A stretch of 39,826 bases of DNA, taken from the NCBI GenBank assembly GCA_017440465.1, contig JAFSHF010000004.1:1-39826 (forward strand), written 5' to 3'. The position numbers were made by a program, and so were the translations under genes. Below the pieces are notes generated by a model that was given only the letters and a program-made list of their open reading frames with translations, did not search any database and was not told the origin of the DNA. The DNA is from Clostridia bacterium. Lineage in GTDB: Bacteria; Bacillota; Clostridia; Oscillospirales; QAKW01. Below, one piece after another: positions 29,918 through 38,996 of the stretch (position 1 is its first letter; each line of letters opens with the position of its first letter).

Positions 29918-30643
29918 TTATTGAAACAGATTCAAAATGGGATTTACGGCATTGACCCATTTTAAAATCCATGTATGTTCGATATCTTCCAAAGAAATGA
30001 CATTATTTCCTTTTCCGAGCCCATATAAAATCGCGCCCAAGACCATTACCAAAAGAATTCCCCGCGCCACACCGAAGAGAACTCCGCCGAAACGATTGAG
30101 GGTCTTTCCAAAGGGCAACAGTTTAAAGATCGCATTTAAGAGCAGACTTGCCACAAACAGCAGGGCAAAAAAGAGAATGGTCAGACCAATCAATGCAATC
30201 ACTTTGCTGATCGTCGAACTGATCGGGGCAACGATATCCGAAATCAATTGCTCTCTTGCTGCCGCCGATGCCGCTTTATTCTGCTCCGCCTTGGAAATGG
30301 CATCCTCCACATCGATATTGATCGATTCCAAAAAGGAACGCAACGTTTCGGGCATCTCCTGCAATTTATCGGAGACATCGATGGATTCCAATGCCACATC
30401 ATAATCTTCGGTCAAGGGAGAGCCGTTGACCGCGGTCAAGACACTGCTTTTGATCGCCGGGCCGACAAACGCCGAATCCAGCCACGCCGCCACCGGCTCG
30501 CTGAAAGAAACTGCAAGAACGACCGCCGCAATTCCGCCCACCAGCGAAAATAAAGTTTTAATGAATCCTTTTTTATAGGCCAAGATTGCCGAGCCGACAA
30601 TGATGCCCAGCACCAAAAGATCCAATATAATCGCTATCATCAT
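29918..30643 (-). CDS. CvpA family membrane protein
   Basis: 241 residues with four membrane helices: about 5-25 (ILDLLVLGIIVGSAILAY), 28-48 (FSLVGGIAAVVLAVSF), 150-175 (VIALIGLTILFFALLFVASL) and 190-212 (FGVARGILLVMVLGAILYG). DLLVLGIIVGSAILAYKKGF at the N terminus and the NRFGGVLFGVARG segment are typical of the CvpA/colicin V production family. Between helices 2 and 3 there is a charged helical region. The biochemical role of the family is still poorly known (envelope homeostasis). It lies 4 bases after the DUF5711 gene with AAGGTGAT as ribosome binding site, the last gene of the long ruvC-led unit. Confidence 0.85.
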   Translation of the reverse strand: MMIAIILDLLVLGIIVGSAILAYKKGFIKTLFSLVGGIAAVVLAVSFSEPVAAWLDSAFVGPAIKSSVLTAVNGSPLTEDYDVALESIDVSDKLQEMPETLRSFLESINIDVEDAISKAEQNKAASAAAREQLISDIVAPISSTISKVIALIGLTILFFALLFVASLLLNAIFKLLPFGKTLNRFGGVLFGVARGILLVMVLGAILYGLGKGNNVISLEDIEHTWILKWVNAVNPILNLFQ

Positions 30644-30647
30644 AATA

Positions 30648-31841
30648 TCACCTTATTTTATTATATACACACGCGGTATCGCTTACGACAACGACAGCAT
30701 CTTTCCCCATAAAGGACACCGCGGTTGCACGTTCGGGAGTATCGGTCCATAACTCTTTCCCCGATTTATTGAACACACTGCACTTTTGATTTCCAAGGAC
30801 CGCGATCCGACCGCTGACATAATCCAGCCCAACCGCATAGAAATTCAACGCAACCGCATCTTTCTCTCTTCCCTTTTCATCGCAGATGATGACCGTTCCG
30901 TCGCCGTTTTCAGCCGCCGCCACAATAAATATATTGGAAGAGCCGTGGTCCATGGAATAGCATTGCAATACACGGTCATTCAAAAGGAAACGCCCCTTTT
31001 CCTTGCCCTTATTGCTCAGCGAGACCATTCCCCAATCAAATAATCCGCAGACCGTTCCGTTGTCTTTGATGACAATTTTAACGCAAGGGGTCTGCTCAAA
31101 CGATGTCGACCATAAAATTTCTTCCTTGCTCAATTTGAAATAAAGGATCTCGGATACCATATCCGCCCCTTCCATATTCATTGCCGAGACCGCGATCGCC
31201 TTTCCGTCTTTGGAAAGTGCCGCATCTAAAATATACCGATTCAAACTGCGATAACGGTACACTTCCTTAAAGGAAGAATCAAACACATATACTTTTGATA
31301 AATACCCTTCGCCTTGGGTCACCACCACAATGCCGCCGTTGGCGTTCATTTTCGCTGAAATGATGGGATCTTCCATATTGGTCTCAAAGAGTACCGAAAA
31401 GGAATCCGCCACCATCAGGCCTGTCCCGCCGTTATCATACACCAAAATATAGCGGCTGTTTGCCGAGAGCACCGGCCGACGAAAGCCCAGCGGCGTATTT
31501 TGGAACTCGGTCCCCTTTTTATCGGTGACGATCAACTTTTCCACCGAGGCATAAGCAAAACCGTCTTTAAAGACGATCGCGCTTCCGGTATCGGTACTAT
31601 TGAAATGAACTTCGCCGTTTTCTGCCGACGGCGTGGAGATCCCCAAATTAAACTTCGCCACCAAGCGGCGGAAATTATCGCCATTGATCTGGGAGCGATT
31701 GGCAAACAAAAAGATCAGCGCCATCATCACCATAATTAAGAGCAACAGATAGCGTACATATTTCACCGTCGCGCGGGATCTTTTGGAAACCCGCTCGGAT
31801 TGCTCTTGATAGTCCATCGATTCATCCGCTTCTTTTCTCAT
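30648..31841 (-). CDS. DUF5711 family membrane-anchored protein
   Basis: 397 residues from the ATG at 31839-31841, which has an excellent AAGGAGGT site; a longer frame starting at 31862 has no such site. One membrane anchor at about 31-49 (YVRYLLLLIMVMMALIFLFA) follows a basic cytosolic tail, so the bulk is extracytoplasmic. The rest is a repeat-rich all-beta fold with WD/PQQ-like blades (YILVYDNGGTGL, YLSKVYVFDSSFKEVYRY, ALSKDGKAIAVSA), as in DUF5711 proteins from Clostridia. No function is known. It overlaps the end of truA by 20 bases and sits directly upstream of cvpA, so the two envelope proteins may work together; this is inference. Confidence 0.75.
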   Translation of the reverse strand: MRKEADESMDYQEQSERVSKRSRATVKYVRYLLLLIMVMMALIFLFANRSQINGDNFRRLVAKFNLGISTPSAENGEVHFNSTDTGSAIVFKDGFAYASVEKLIVTDKKGTEFQNTPLGFRRPVLSANSRYILVYDNGGTGLMVADSFSVLFETNMEDPIISAKMNANGGIVVVTQGEGYLSKVYVFDSSFKEVYRYRSLNRYILDAALSKDGKAIAVSAMNMEGADMVSEILYFKLSKEEILWSTSFEQTPCVKIVIKDNGTVCGLFDWGMVSLSNKGKEKGRFLLNDRVLQCYSMDHGSSNIFIVAAAENGDGTVIICDEKGREKDAVALNFYAVGLDYVSGRIAVLGNQKCSVFNKSGKELWTDTPERATAVSFMGKDAVVVVSDTACVYNKIR

Positions 31842-32595
31842 GGGGCACCTCCTTCTCATCATAATACACTTTGTTCAAATAAAGCCCATAGGCGGGCATG
31901 GTCTTGCCTGCGGCCGCCCGCTCGCCCGCCGCAATGATCTGCGGAAGCTGCTTCTCCTCGATTCTTCCCATCGAGACAAACAACAGGGTCCCCGCCATAA
32001 TACGAACCATATTATAGAGAAACCCATCGCCGACCACGCGGAAGATAATGTCATCCCCCACCCGCCGAACCGAAGAATGGTAAATGGTTCGGACAGTGTC
32101 TTCGATCTTAGAGCCGGTGGACATAAACCCTTTAAAATCATGGGTGCCGATGAAATGAGCAGCCGCCCGATTCATCAACTCCACATCCAACCCTTTCCGT
32201 TCGTGAAACGCAAGGCCGTTCTTAAAAGGATCGGGCGAAGGCGTATCATAAAAACGATAGATATATTCCTTCGCCACCGCGTGGTAGCGGGGATGGAAAT
32301 CCTCCTCCACCTCTTGGCAGGAAAGGACACTGATGCTCTCAGGCAACACCGAATTCAACGCAAACGCCACCCGCTTGAGTTCCATCGGCCGCGGCGGATC
32401 AAAGCACAGGCAATATTCCATTGCGTGTACTCCGCTGTCGGTGCGGCTGCAACCGGTGACCCCGACGCGGGTACCGAAGATCTCTTCGATGGCATCCTGC
32501 ATCTGCTCTTGAACGGATTTGCCGTTCTTTTGCACCTGCCAGCCTACAAACGCGGCACCGTGGTATCGAATTTTAAGCAACAACCTTGATTTCAT
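31822..32595 (-). CDS. truA: tRNA pseudouridine(38-40) synthase
   Basis: Makes pseudouridine at positions 38-40 in the anticodon arm of tRNAs. 257 residues, normal length. The catalytic aspartate is D53 in GCSRTDSGVHA, and the substrate-binding YRFYDTP and MVRIMAGTLL segments are visible. Position after ecfT (13-base gap) is the conserved Firmicutes order ecfA1-ecfA2-ecfT-truA. The ribosome binding site of the DUF5711 gene lies in its last codons. Confidence 0.96.
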   Translation of the reverse strand: MKSRLLLKIRYHGAAFVGWQVQKNGKSVQEQMQDAIEEIFGTRVGVTGCSRTDSGVHAMEYCLCFDPPRPMELKRVAFALNSVLPESISVLSCQEVEEDFHPRYHAVAKEYIYRFYDTPSPDPFKNGLAFHERKGLDVELMNRAAAHFIGTHDFKGFMSTGSKIEDTVRTIYHSSVRRVGDDIIFRVVGDGFLYNMVRIMAGTLLFVSMGRIEEKQLPQIIAAGERAAAGKTMPAYGLYLNKVYYDEKEVPHEKRSG

Positions 32596-32608
32596 AAAAT
32601 ACTCACTA

Positions 32609-33412
32609 TCAGAAAATCATCAATAATATAATCGCGCCGATCACCGTCACCATCAACGCAAGCGCCAAAAAATCGCGCCAACCGAAGGAATAGACCTTAT
32701 ATCTGGTTCTTCCCTCCCCGCCGTGGTAACAACGACACTCCATAGCATCCGCCAGTTCTTCGGCGCGGCGGAACGCAGAGATCAACAAAGGAATTAAGAT
32801 AGGAATCAACGCTTTGGCACGGCGGAAGATATTCCCTGTCTCAAAATCGGCACCGCGCGCTTTCTGCGCATTGATGATCTTATCTGTCTCATCAATCAAT
32901 GTGGGGATAAATCGTAACGCAATGGTCATCATCATTGCCAATTCGTGCACCGGCAGTTTAAACGCCTTAAGGGGGCGCAACAACCGCTCCATCGCATCGG
33001 TCAACATAACAGGGCTGGTGGTATAGGTCAGATAGGAGGTTCCGAGAATCAGCAGAATAATGCGAACGATCATAAACAGCGCGTTACGGACACCCTCTGC
33101 CTTCAACCAGGAAAGCCACCCGATCTCGGGAAAAAGCGGTTCACCGCCGCCATACAGCACATTGAAAAAGGCGGTAAACAAAATAATAAACATCAGCGGC
33201 TTTAACCCGCGTAAAACCACCTTCAGCGAGATACCCGAGAAAATAATAATCAACAGCATCAACGCGCCGACAATGGCAAAGCCCCAAAAATCGGGAACCA
33301 GAAACAATGAAACGACATAGAACAGCGTCAAGATCAGTTTCATCCGCGGATCCATTTTATGCATAAAGGATTCACCGGGGAAATACTGACCGAGGGTGAT
33401 ATCTTTAATCAT
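32609..33412 (-). CDS. ecfT: Energy-coupling factor transporter transmembrane protein EcfT
   Basis: 267 residues from ATG 33410-33412 (a GTG three codons earlier is possible). About six membrane helices: 25-60, 62-85, 100-130, 235-265 and others. The coupling helices contain ARG (KARGADFE) and the related CRCYHGG segment (normally the second Ala-Arg-Gly-like motif). EcfT links the ATPases EcfA1 and EcfA2 to vitamin-specific S proteins; no S protein is in the window, as expected for group II ECF systems in which S genes are scattered. The start overlaps the ecfA2 stop by eight bases (ATGATTAA). Confidence 0.93.
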   Translation of the reverse strand: MIKDITLGQYFPGESFMHKMDPRMKLILTLFYVVSLFLVPDFWGFAIVGALMLLIIIFSGISLKVVLRGLKPLMFIILFTAFFNVLYGGGEPLFPEIGWLSWLKAEGVRNALFMIVRIILLILGTSYLTYTTSPVMLTDAMERLLRPLKAFKLPVHELAMMMTIALRFIPTLIDETDKIINAQKARGADFETGNIFRRAKALIPILIPLLISAFRRAEELADAMECRCYHGGEGRTRYKVYSFGWRDFLALALMVTVIGAIILLMIF

Positions 33413-34271
33413 TGGCTTCACCGCCTTTTCGAAGCAGCTTCATCAGTTCATCTTTTCCCTGCTCCACGGTATAAACATTGGGCGATACCGGATATCCCTT
33501 TTCCCGCAGAGAGATAAATACGCGGGTAATTTTGGGTACATCCAGCCCCATCCCGACCAGATCCTCCGCCCGCTCAAATACCGCAGGGACTGAATCGTGC
33601 ATCACACACCGCCCCTTATTCATCACAAGGATGGAATTGGCATTGCGGCTGACATCCTCCATCGAATGGGAAACCAATAAGACGGTGCTTTTCGTCTCCC
33701 GATGGTAGTCGCGGATACGGCTTAAAATTTCATCTCTGCCGCGGGGATCCAAGCCTGCCGCAGGTTCATCCAAAATCAAGACCTTGGGCTCCAATGCCAT
33801 AACGCCCGCAATGGCGACCCGCCGCTTTTGACCGCCCGAAAGATCAAAGGGCGATTTATCTAAAAGCGCACGGTCCAAGCCGACAAAGTCCAACGCTTTA
33901 TCCACCCTCTTATGGATCTCATACTCGGGCAGGCCCATATTTTTCGGTCCAAAGGAAATGTCCTTATAAACCGTTTCTTCAAACAACTGATGCTCGGGAT
34001 ATTGGAATACCAAACCGACATCGAAGCGGGTTTGGATTCGGGTCTTTTTATCCGCAGACCAAAGATCCTGCCCATCGATAAAGATCTTACCGGAGGTAGG
34101 CTTTAAGATCGCATTAAAATGCGCGATCAAGGTGCTCTTACCGGAGCCGGTATGACCGATGACACCCACATAATCCCCTTTCGGGATATGGATATTAATA
34201 TCTTCGATCGCCGTGGTCTGGAAAGGAGTACCTTCACTGTATAAATGAGAGAGGTTTTCTGTCTTGATCAT
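33405..34271 (-). CDS. ecfA2: Energy-coupling factor transporter ATPase EcfA2
   Basis: 288 residues from ATG 34269-34271, which overlaps the ecfA1 stop by four bases (ATGA); the longer frame from 34313 lies inside ecfA1. Walker A GHTGSGKST (about 39-47), signature LSGGQKRR, Walker B LILDEPAAGLD. The N-terminal FQTTAIEDINIHIPKGDY is typical of the A2 subunit. Forms a heterodimer with EcfA1 that drives vitamin uptake through EcfT. Confidence 0.94.
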   Translation of the reverse strand: MIKTENLSHLYSEGTPFQTTAIEDINIHIPKGDYVGVIGHTGSGKSTLIAHFNAILKPTSGKIFIDGQDLWSADKKTRIQTRFDVGLVFQYPEHQLFEETVYKDISFGPKNMGLPEYEIHKRVDKALDFVGLDRALLDKSPFDLSGGQKRRVAIAGVMALEPKVLILDEPAAGLDPRGRDEILSRIRDYHRETKSTVLLVSHSMEDVSRNANSILVMNKGRCVMHDSVPAVFERAEDLVGMGLDVPKITRVFISLREKGYPVSPNVYTVEQGKDELMKLLRKGGEAND

Positions 34272-35125
34272 TTGCCAATCCCTCCCAACTGCTTTTCCAA
34301 TTCGTCTAAGCATTCTTCCACGCTGAGAACCGCGATGGGCACTTTAATATCCTCCTGCCGCAGAGCATACATCAGCTCCGCCGTTTGGGGAACATCCAAG
34401 GAAAGGCTATGAAGCAGCCCGACATTTTGGAACACCTCTTTAGGTGTTCCATCCAGCACCACTTCCCCTTCGCCCATAACAACCACGCGATCCGCCTGCA
34501 CCGCTTCGTCCATATAATGGGTGATCAGAATAACGGTGACTCCAATCTCCCGATTCAGACGCAATAAGGTCTTCATCACTTCTTTGCGGCCTTGGGGATC
34601 CAACATCGCTGTCGGCTCATCCAAGACAATGCATTTGGGCTTCATCGCCAAAATGCCCGCGATCGCGATCCGTTGCTTTTGACCGCCCGAGAGCATATGG
34701 GGTGCGTGGCGGCGGTATGCGGTCATCCCGACCCATTCCAACGCTTCGTTGACCCGCTCCACCATCTCGGGATAAGGAACTCCAAGGTTTTCCAATGCAA
34801 AGGCAACGTCTTCGTCCACAACGGTGGCGATGATCTGATTATCAGGGTTTTGGAACACCATTCCCACATTTTTGCGGATCTCCAGCACCTTCTCTTCGTC
34901 TGCCGCGTTCATTCCAAACACAGTGACTTCGCCGCTATCCGCTTTTAAAATCCCGTTCAAATGCTTGGCAAGGGTACTTTTTCCGCAACCGTTATGACCG
35001 AGAATGGCGATAAATTCGCCCTCTTCGATCTCCAGCGAGACATCGTGCAACGCAGGATGGGGCGCTTTCCCTTCTTCGGCGGGATAGGCATAATTTAATT
35101 TTGAAATTGAGATAATCTTTGGCAT
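34268..35125 (-). CDS. ecfA1: Energy-coupling factor transporter ATPase EcfA1
   Basis: 285 residues. Walker A GHNGCGKST (about 43-51), Q-loop FQNPDNQIIATVVDEDVAF with the NPDNQ typical of EcfA/CbiO ATPases, signature LSGGQKQR, Walker B CIVLDEPTAMLD. First of the ecfA1-ecfA2-ecfT set. It follows the methyltransferase gene directly (its ATG is adjacent to the methyltransferase stop at 35126). Confidence 0.94.
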   Translation of the reverse strand: MPKIISISKLNYAYPAEEGKAPHPALHDVSLEIEEGEFIAILGHNGCGKSTLAKHLNGILKADSGEVTVFGMNAADEEKVLEIRKNVGMVFQNPDNQIIATVVDEDVAFALENLGVPYPEMVERVNEALEWVGMTAYRRHAPHMLSGGQKQRIAIAGILAMKPKCIVLDEPTAMLDPQGRKEVMKTLLRLNREIGVTVILITHYMDEAVQADRVVVMGEGEVVLDGTPKEVFQNVGLLHSLSLDVPQTAELMYALRQEDIKVPIAVLSVEECLDELEKQLGGIGK

Positions 35126-35989
35126 TTATTCCTCCGCGTACCAACGGGCCACCGAACCGGACGGAAACGCCATTCCGCCGCCGGTTTTGAGGCCGATCTC
35201 TCCGCTTTCAAACTGCCCGCCGATCCCCTTGGGAAGGGTGAGCTTCAAAAGATATTCCATCACCGATGCCGAAAGGCCGGTGGAATAGGAATTCAAGATA
35301 AAGAACAAAGGATTGGGGCTGAGCAATTGGGTCACCCGCGTCATAAAAGGATAGAGCGCATCTTCCAACTGCCATACTTCGCCGCCCGGACCGCGCCCAT
35401 AAGAAGGCGGATCCATAACAATACCGTCATACTTATTGCCGCGGCGGATCTCCCGCTCCACAAATTTCATACAGTCATCCACCAAGTACCGAATGGGGCG
35501 ATCGGCGACACCGCTCAAGACAGCGTTTTCCTTTGCCCATTGCACCATTCCCTTAGAGGCATCCACGTGCACCACCGATGCACCCGCTTTGGCGCAGGCC
35601 ATCGTTGCACCGCCGGTATAGGCAAACAGGTTCAGAACTTTGATGGGACGATTGGCTTTTTTGATCAGATCGCTCATAAAATCCCAGTTGACTGCCTGCT
35701 CGGGAAAGATGCCGGTATGCTTAAAGTTCATCGGCTTGATCTGGAAGGTCAGGTCTTTATAATTGATCTTCCAAACCTCCGGCAAGGAATAGATATCCCA
35801 ATGCCCGCCGCCGCTGTTGGAGCGGCGATAGATCGCGTTGGGCTTTTTCCATTCTTTCATTGCACGGTCCGATTGCCAGATCGCCTGCGGGTCGGGGCGG
35901 ATGAGGATATAGTTCCCCCACCGCTCCAGCCGATCACCGCCGGCGGTATCCAGCAATTCATAATCTTTCCATTGATCTGCTAACCACAT
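35126..35989 (-). CDS. Class I SAM-dependent methyltransferase (RlmI-like)
   Basis: 287 residues. The SAM-binding motif I is VLNLFAYTGGATMACAKAGA (about residues 118-137), motif II VVHVDASKGM, and the catalytic DPPSYGRGP segment (motif IV) at about 191-199 is typical of Methyltrans_SAM/RlmI-type RNA methyltransferases. The N-terminal region lacks the PUA domain of RlmI. It may methylate rRNA or tRNA; the substrate is not determined. It begins seven bases after the ruvB stop and its ribosome binding site CAGGAGTAA overlaps the end of ruvB. Confidence 0.85.
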   Translation of the reverse strand: MWLADQWKDYELLDTAGGDRLERWGNYILIRPDPQAIWQSDRAMKEWKKPNAIYRRSNSGGGHWDIYSLPEVWKINYKDLTFQIKPMNFKHTGIFPEQAVNWDFMSDLIKKANRPIKVLNLFAYTGGATMACAKAGASVVHVDASKGMVQWAKENAVLSGVADRPIRYLVDDCMKFVEREIRRGNKYDGIVMDPPSYGRGPGGEVWQLEDALYPFMTRVTQLLSPNPLFFILNSYSTGLSASVMEYLLKLTLPKGIGGQFESGEIGLKTGGGMAFPSGSVARWYAEE

Positions 35990-35996
35990 AATTTAT

Positions 35997-37046
35997 TTAC
36001 TCCTGAAAACGCAGTTGATCTCCAACTTCTTGCAACGGTTTTAAACCTAAATGATGATAGGCATTCGGCGTAACCGTCCGTCCGCGCGGCGTGCGGGATA
36101 AGAACCCGATCTGCAAAAGATACGGTTCGTAGACATCTTCCAATGTAATCGCTTCTTCGCCGATGGTCGCCGCCAAGGTTTCCAAGCCCACCGGACCGCC
36201 GCCGAAATTGCGGATAATGCTTTCCAACATTCTGCGGTCGATGGAATCCAAGCCCAGCTCATCGATCTCCAGCGCCTGCAACGCCATATCGGCAATCTCG
36301 CGGGTGATGATGCCATCCCCGCGCACCTCGGCATAGTCGCGCACCCGCTTCAATAAGCGGTTGACAATTCGCGGCGTTCCGCGGGACCGCTTGGCGATCT
36401 CCATCGCGCCGTCGGGCTCTACAGGGATGCCCAAAATACCTGCCGAACGGATAACGATATCTTTCAGTTCTTCGGGCTTATAAAGTTCCAACCGCGAAAG
36501 GACACCGAACCGATCCCGCAAGGGCGCAGAGATCTGCCCTGCGCGGGTGGTCGCACCGATCAAGGTGAACCGCGGCAGATCCAAGCGGATGCTGCGCGCC
36601 GAAGGCCCTTTACCGATAATGATATCCACCGCATAGTCTTCCATCGCGGGATACAAAACCTCTTCCACCGCGCGGGAAAGGCGATGGATCTCATCGATAA
36701 AGAGAACATCTCCCGGCTGCAGATTGGTAATCAGTGAAGCCAGATCGCCCGGCTTTTCGATAGCAGGGCCGGAGGTGATCCGCAGATTGACCCCCATCTC
36801 GTTGGCGATGATCCCCGCCAGCGTAGTCTTCCCCAAGCCCGGAGGACCATAAAGCAGGCAATGGTCTAAGCTTTCGCCTCTCCCCTTTGCCGCTTCGATA
36901 AATACCTTTAAATTTTCTTTAGCTTTGGTCTGCCCGATATAATCTTCCATCCGACGCGGGCGAAGAGAATCTTCGATCTCTCCGTCCTCTGCGCCAAAGG
37001 TGGTGGAAACGACCCGATTTTCAAAATCAAATTCACTCTCGATCAT
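35997..37046 (-). CDS. ruvB: Holliday junction branch migration helicase RuvB
   Basis: AAA+ motor of the RuvAB complex that moves Holliday junctions during recombination. 349 residues. Walker [10 protein letters not shown] at 67-75, Walker [12 protein letters not shown] at about 114-124, sensor 1 [21 protein letters not shown], and the C-terminal winged helix ending GLKPLQEVG. The ATG overlaps the ruvA stop by four bases. Confidence 0.98.
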   Translation of the reverse strand: MIESEFDFENRVVSTTFGAEDGEIEDSLRPRRMEDYIGQTKAKENLKVFIEAAKGRGESLDHCLLYGPPGLGKTTLAGIIANEMGVNLRITSGPAIEKPGDLASLITNLQPGDVLFIDEIHRLSRAVEEVLYPAMEDYAVDIIIGKGPSARSIRLDLPRFTLIGATTRAGQISAPLRDRFGVLSRLELYKPEELKDIVIRSAGILGIPVEPDGAMEIAKRSRGTPRIVNRLLKRVRDYAEVRGDGIITREIADMALQALEIDELGLDSIDRRMLESIIRNFGGGPVGLETLAATIGEEAITLEDVYEPYLLQIGFLSRTPRGRTVTPNAYHHLGLKPLQEVGDQLRFQE

Positions 37047-37642
37047 TGGCTAAATCCTTTCAATGCTTGTGTGATTGCTTGCTCAACCGTAAGCGTTTCT
37101 AAATCCAACCCGTTGATCGCGTGCTTGGCTTCGGGTTGGGTAAATCCCAATGCCATCAGCGCTTCGATGATCTCCAGGCTCTTGGACGCGGTCCCTTGAA
37201 TCGGGGTGGAGGCCGCTTGATTTACTTGCAGTGGGGTCATTCCCTTGAACTTATCCTTCAGTTCCAGGATCATCCGCTCCGCCGCTTTGGGCCCAACACC
37301 CTTGGCGCGGGTGATATTGGCTTTATCCCCCATCAGAACACTGGCGGCAAGCTCATCGGGAGTCAACTCCGATAAAATCGCCAACGCGCCTTTCGGGCCG
37401 ATCCCCGAAACGCCGGTAATCATTTTAAAACATTCTTTCTCTTCGGGATCGGCGAAACCGAATAATTCCATCGCATCTTCCCGAACCACCATATGAATGT
37501 AAATAAACGCTTCGTTGCCGACCGCACCGATCTGATCGATACCGTGCCGCGTCAGCTGAACGCCGAACCCCACACCGCCGCATTCGATGACTGCGGACTC
37601 GCTGCTCTTGCTTAAGATTTTACCGCGTAATGTTGCTATCAT
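37043..37642 (-). CDS. ruvA: Holliday junction DNA-binding protein RuvA
   Basis: 199 residues. N-terminal OB-fold ([20 protein letters not shown]), two helix-hairpin-helix motifs in the middle ([17 protein letters not shown] and [18 protein letters not shown]) and the C-terminal RuvB-contact domain ([17 protein letters not shown]). Binds four-way junctions as a tetramer and recruits RuvB. Overlaps ruvC and ruvB by four bases each, so the three are translationally coupled. Confidence 0.97.
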   Translation of the reverse strand: MIATLRGKILSKSSESAVIECGGVGFGVQLTRHGIDQIGAVGNEAFIYIHMVVREDAMELFGFADPEEKECFKMITGVSGIGPKGALAILSELTPDELAASVLMGDKANITRAKGVGPKAAERMILELKDKFKGMTPLQVNQAASTPIQGTASKSLEIIEALMALGFTQPEAKHAINGLDLETLTVEQAITQALKGFSQ

Positions 37643-38133
37643 AATTTCACCTTCAATAAATTCGATTTTGCGCTATGGGCGTGGCAGATGGCAAGCGCTA
37701 AGGCATCGGCGGCATCGTCCGGTCGGGGAATCTTTTCCAGCCCCAATAAATGCCGCGTCATTTCCATCACCTGATGCTTTTCGGCGCGCCCATAGCCTAC
37801 CACACTCTGCTTGACCTGCAAGGGAGTATATTCATTAAACTCAACGCCCTTTTGGTGCCCTGCCAGCAAGATCACGCCGCGGGCGTGTCCCACCTGAATG
37901 CCGGTGGTGATATTCGTATTAAAAAACAATTCTTCCACCGCCATAGCGTCGGGCTTAAACCGATCGCATAGCTCGCAGATCCCTTCATAGATGATCTGCA
38001 GCCGCGAAGAAAAATCAAGTCCTGCGGGCGTGGTCACCGCGCCGTAATCCAACACACGGAACTTACCGCGTTGCGCTTCGATCACTCCGTACCCGACCGT
38101 TGCATAGCCGGGATCGATCCCTAAAATAATCAT
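37639..38133 (-). CDS. ruvC: Holliday junction resolvase RuvC
   Basis: 164 residues from ATG 38131-38133, giving the standard start MIILGIDPGYATVGYG with catalytic D7. Other acidic residues are in AVEELFFNTN and RPDDAADALALAI. Cuts Holliday junctions symmetrically. A TTG at 38151 in frame would add six residues, but the family start and the GGAG further upstream favour the ATG. First gene of a ten-gene minus-strand unit reaching to cvpA. Confidence 0.95.
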   Translation of the reverse strand: MIILGIDPGYATVGYGVIEAQRGKFRVLDYGAVTTPAGLDFSSRLQIIYEGICELCDRFKPDAMAVEELFFNTNITTGIQVGHARGVILLAGHQKGVEFNEYTPLQVKQSVVGYGRAEKHQVMEMTRHLLGLEKIPRPDDAADALALAICHAHSAKSNLLKVKL

Positions 38134-38166
38134 AAGTACATAATACTCCAATATATAGTTAAATCT

Positions 38167-38175
38167 ATTATAGCA
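38167..38175 (-). promoter_or_regulatory. Extended -10 promoter of the ruvC-cvpA unit
   Basis: TGCTATAAT on the minus strand: TATAAT (38167-38172) with the extended TG one base upstream (38174-38175). The -35 region is only weakly matching. The leader to ruvC is about 30 bases. Confidence 0.65.
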
Positions 38176-38215
38176 TATATATTTAATAAAATAAAGAGAA
38201 TTTGAAGAAAAACCT

Positions 38216-38243
38216 TTAACTTTTCGTGAATGAATGTTAAAAT
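38216..38243 (+). promoter_or_regulatory. Probable promoter of sfsA (leaderless)
   Basis: TTAACT (38216-38221), 16-base spacer, TAAAAT (38238-38243). The sfsA ATG (38250) is six bases beyond the -10 box and lacks a ribosome binding site. Confidence 0.5.
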
Positions 38244-38249
38244 GGGACT

Positions 38250-38918
38250 ATGAACTATCAAAACATTCAAAAAGCAACCTTTATCGACCGCCCCAACCGC
38301 TTTATTGCCATCGTTGAAATCGACGGAAAGCGGGAGGTTTGCCATGTCAAAAATACAGGGCGGCTCAAGGAACTTCTGCTCCCCGACGCAACCGTCTGGG
38401 TGGAGTTTTGCCCGCAACCAACCCGCAAGACGAAATTCGATCTGATCGCCGTCCAAAAGGGCGATCAAATCATTAATATTGATAGCCAGGCACCCAATAA
38501 AATCGCGGCGGAATGGATCAAAACCAGCGGTCTGTTCCATCCAGAAAGTACGCTGAAAACCGAGGTAAAATGCGGGGATAGCCGCTTTGATCTTTGGATC
38601 GAAGATACCTTTATCGAAGTCAAGGGAGTCACCTTGAATCAAGAGGGTGTTGCCCGCTTTCCCGACGCTCCTACCCTGCGGGGCGTAAAACACCTGAATG
38701 AACTTGCAAAAATTGCCGAAAACGGCGGCAAAGCAATGATTTTGTTTGTGGTGCAGATGAAAGGGATCCACCACGTCGAGCCCAACGACCAGACCCATCC
38801 GGAGTTCGGCGAAGCACTCCGCGCCGCCGCTAAAGCGGGCGTCAAAATCCTTGCCGTCGATTGTAAGGTCACTCCCGACGAAATTATCGCCGACCAAATC
38901 CTGCCTGTGTACCTATAA
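38250..38918 (+). CDS. sfsA: DNA/RNA nuclease SfsA
   Basis: 222 residues, normal for the family. Conserved segments: FIDRPNRFIAIVEIDGKREV near the N terminus, CHVKNTGRLKELLLP (about 31-45), the PD-(D/E)XK-like core RFDLWIEDTFIEVKGVTL (about 113-130), and HPEFGEALRAAAKAGVK near the C terminus. The name comes from sugar fermentation stimulation in E. coli; later structural and sequence work points to a nuclease. The ATG lies at the expected transcription start. It diverges from the ruv unit. Confidence 0.92.
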   Translation: MNYQNIQKATFIDRPNRFIAIVEIDGKREVCHVKNTGRLKELLLPDATVWVEFCPQPTRKTKFDLIAVQKGDQIINIDSQAPNKIAAEWIKTSGLFHPESTLKTEVKCGDSRFDLWIEDTFIEVKGVTLNQEGVARFPDAPTLRGVKHLNELAKIAENGGKAMILFVVQMKGIHHVEPNDQTHPEFGEALRAAAKAGVKILAVDCKVTPDEIIADQILPVYL

Positions 38919-38954
38919 TTGCCTATAAAAAATTATCTTTTTTAAAAAATAGTG

Positions 38955-38983
38955 TTGACAAAACCGACACCTTATGCTAATAT
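38955..38983 (+). promoter_or_regulatory. Promoter of the tRNA-Pro gene
   Basis: TTGACA (38955-38960), 17-base spacer, TAATAT (38978-38983) with an extended TG (38975-38976). It ends 13 bases before the tRNA. Confidence 0.85.
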
Positions 38984-38996
38984 ATTTTAGCGTTAT

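Noticed and set aside
38130-38897. A 255-codon frame on the minus strand opposite sfsA
   Set aside because: It overlaps the conserved sfsA gene completely and runs into the ruvC promoter region; no family features.
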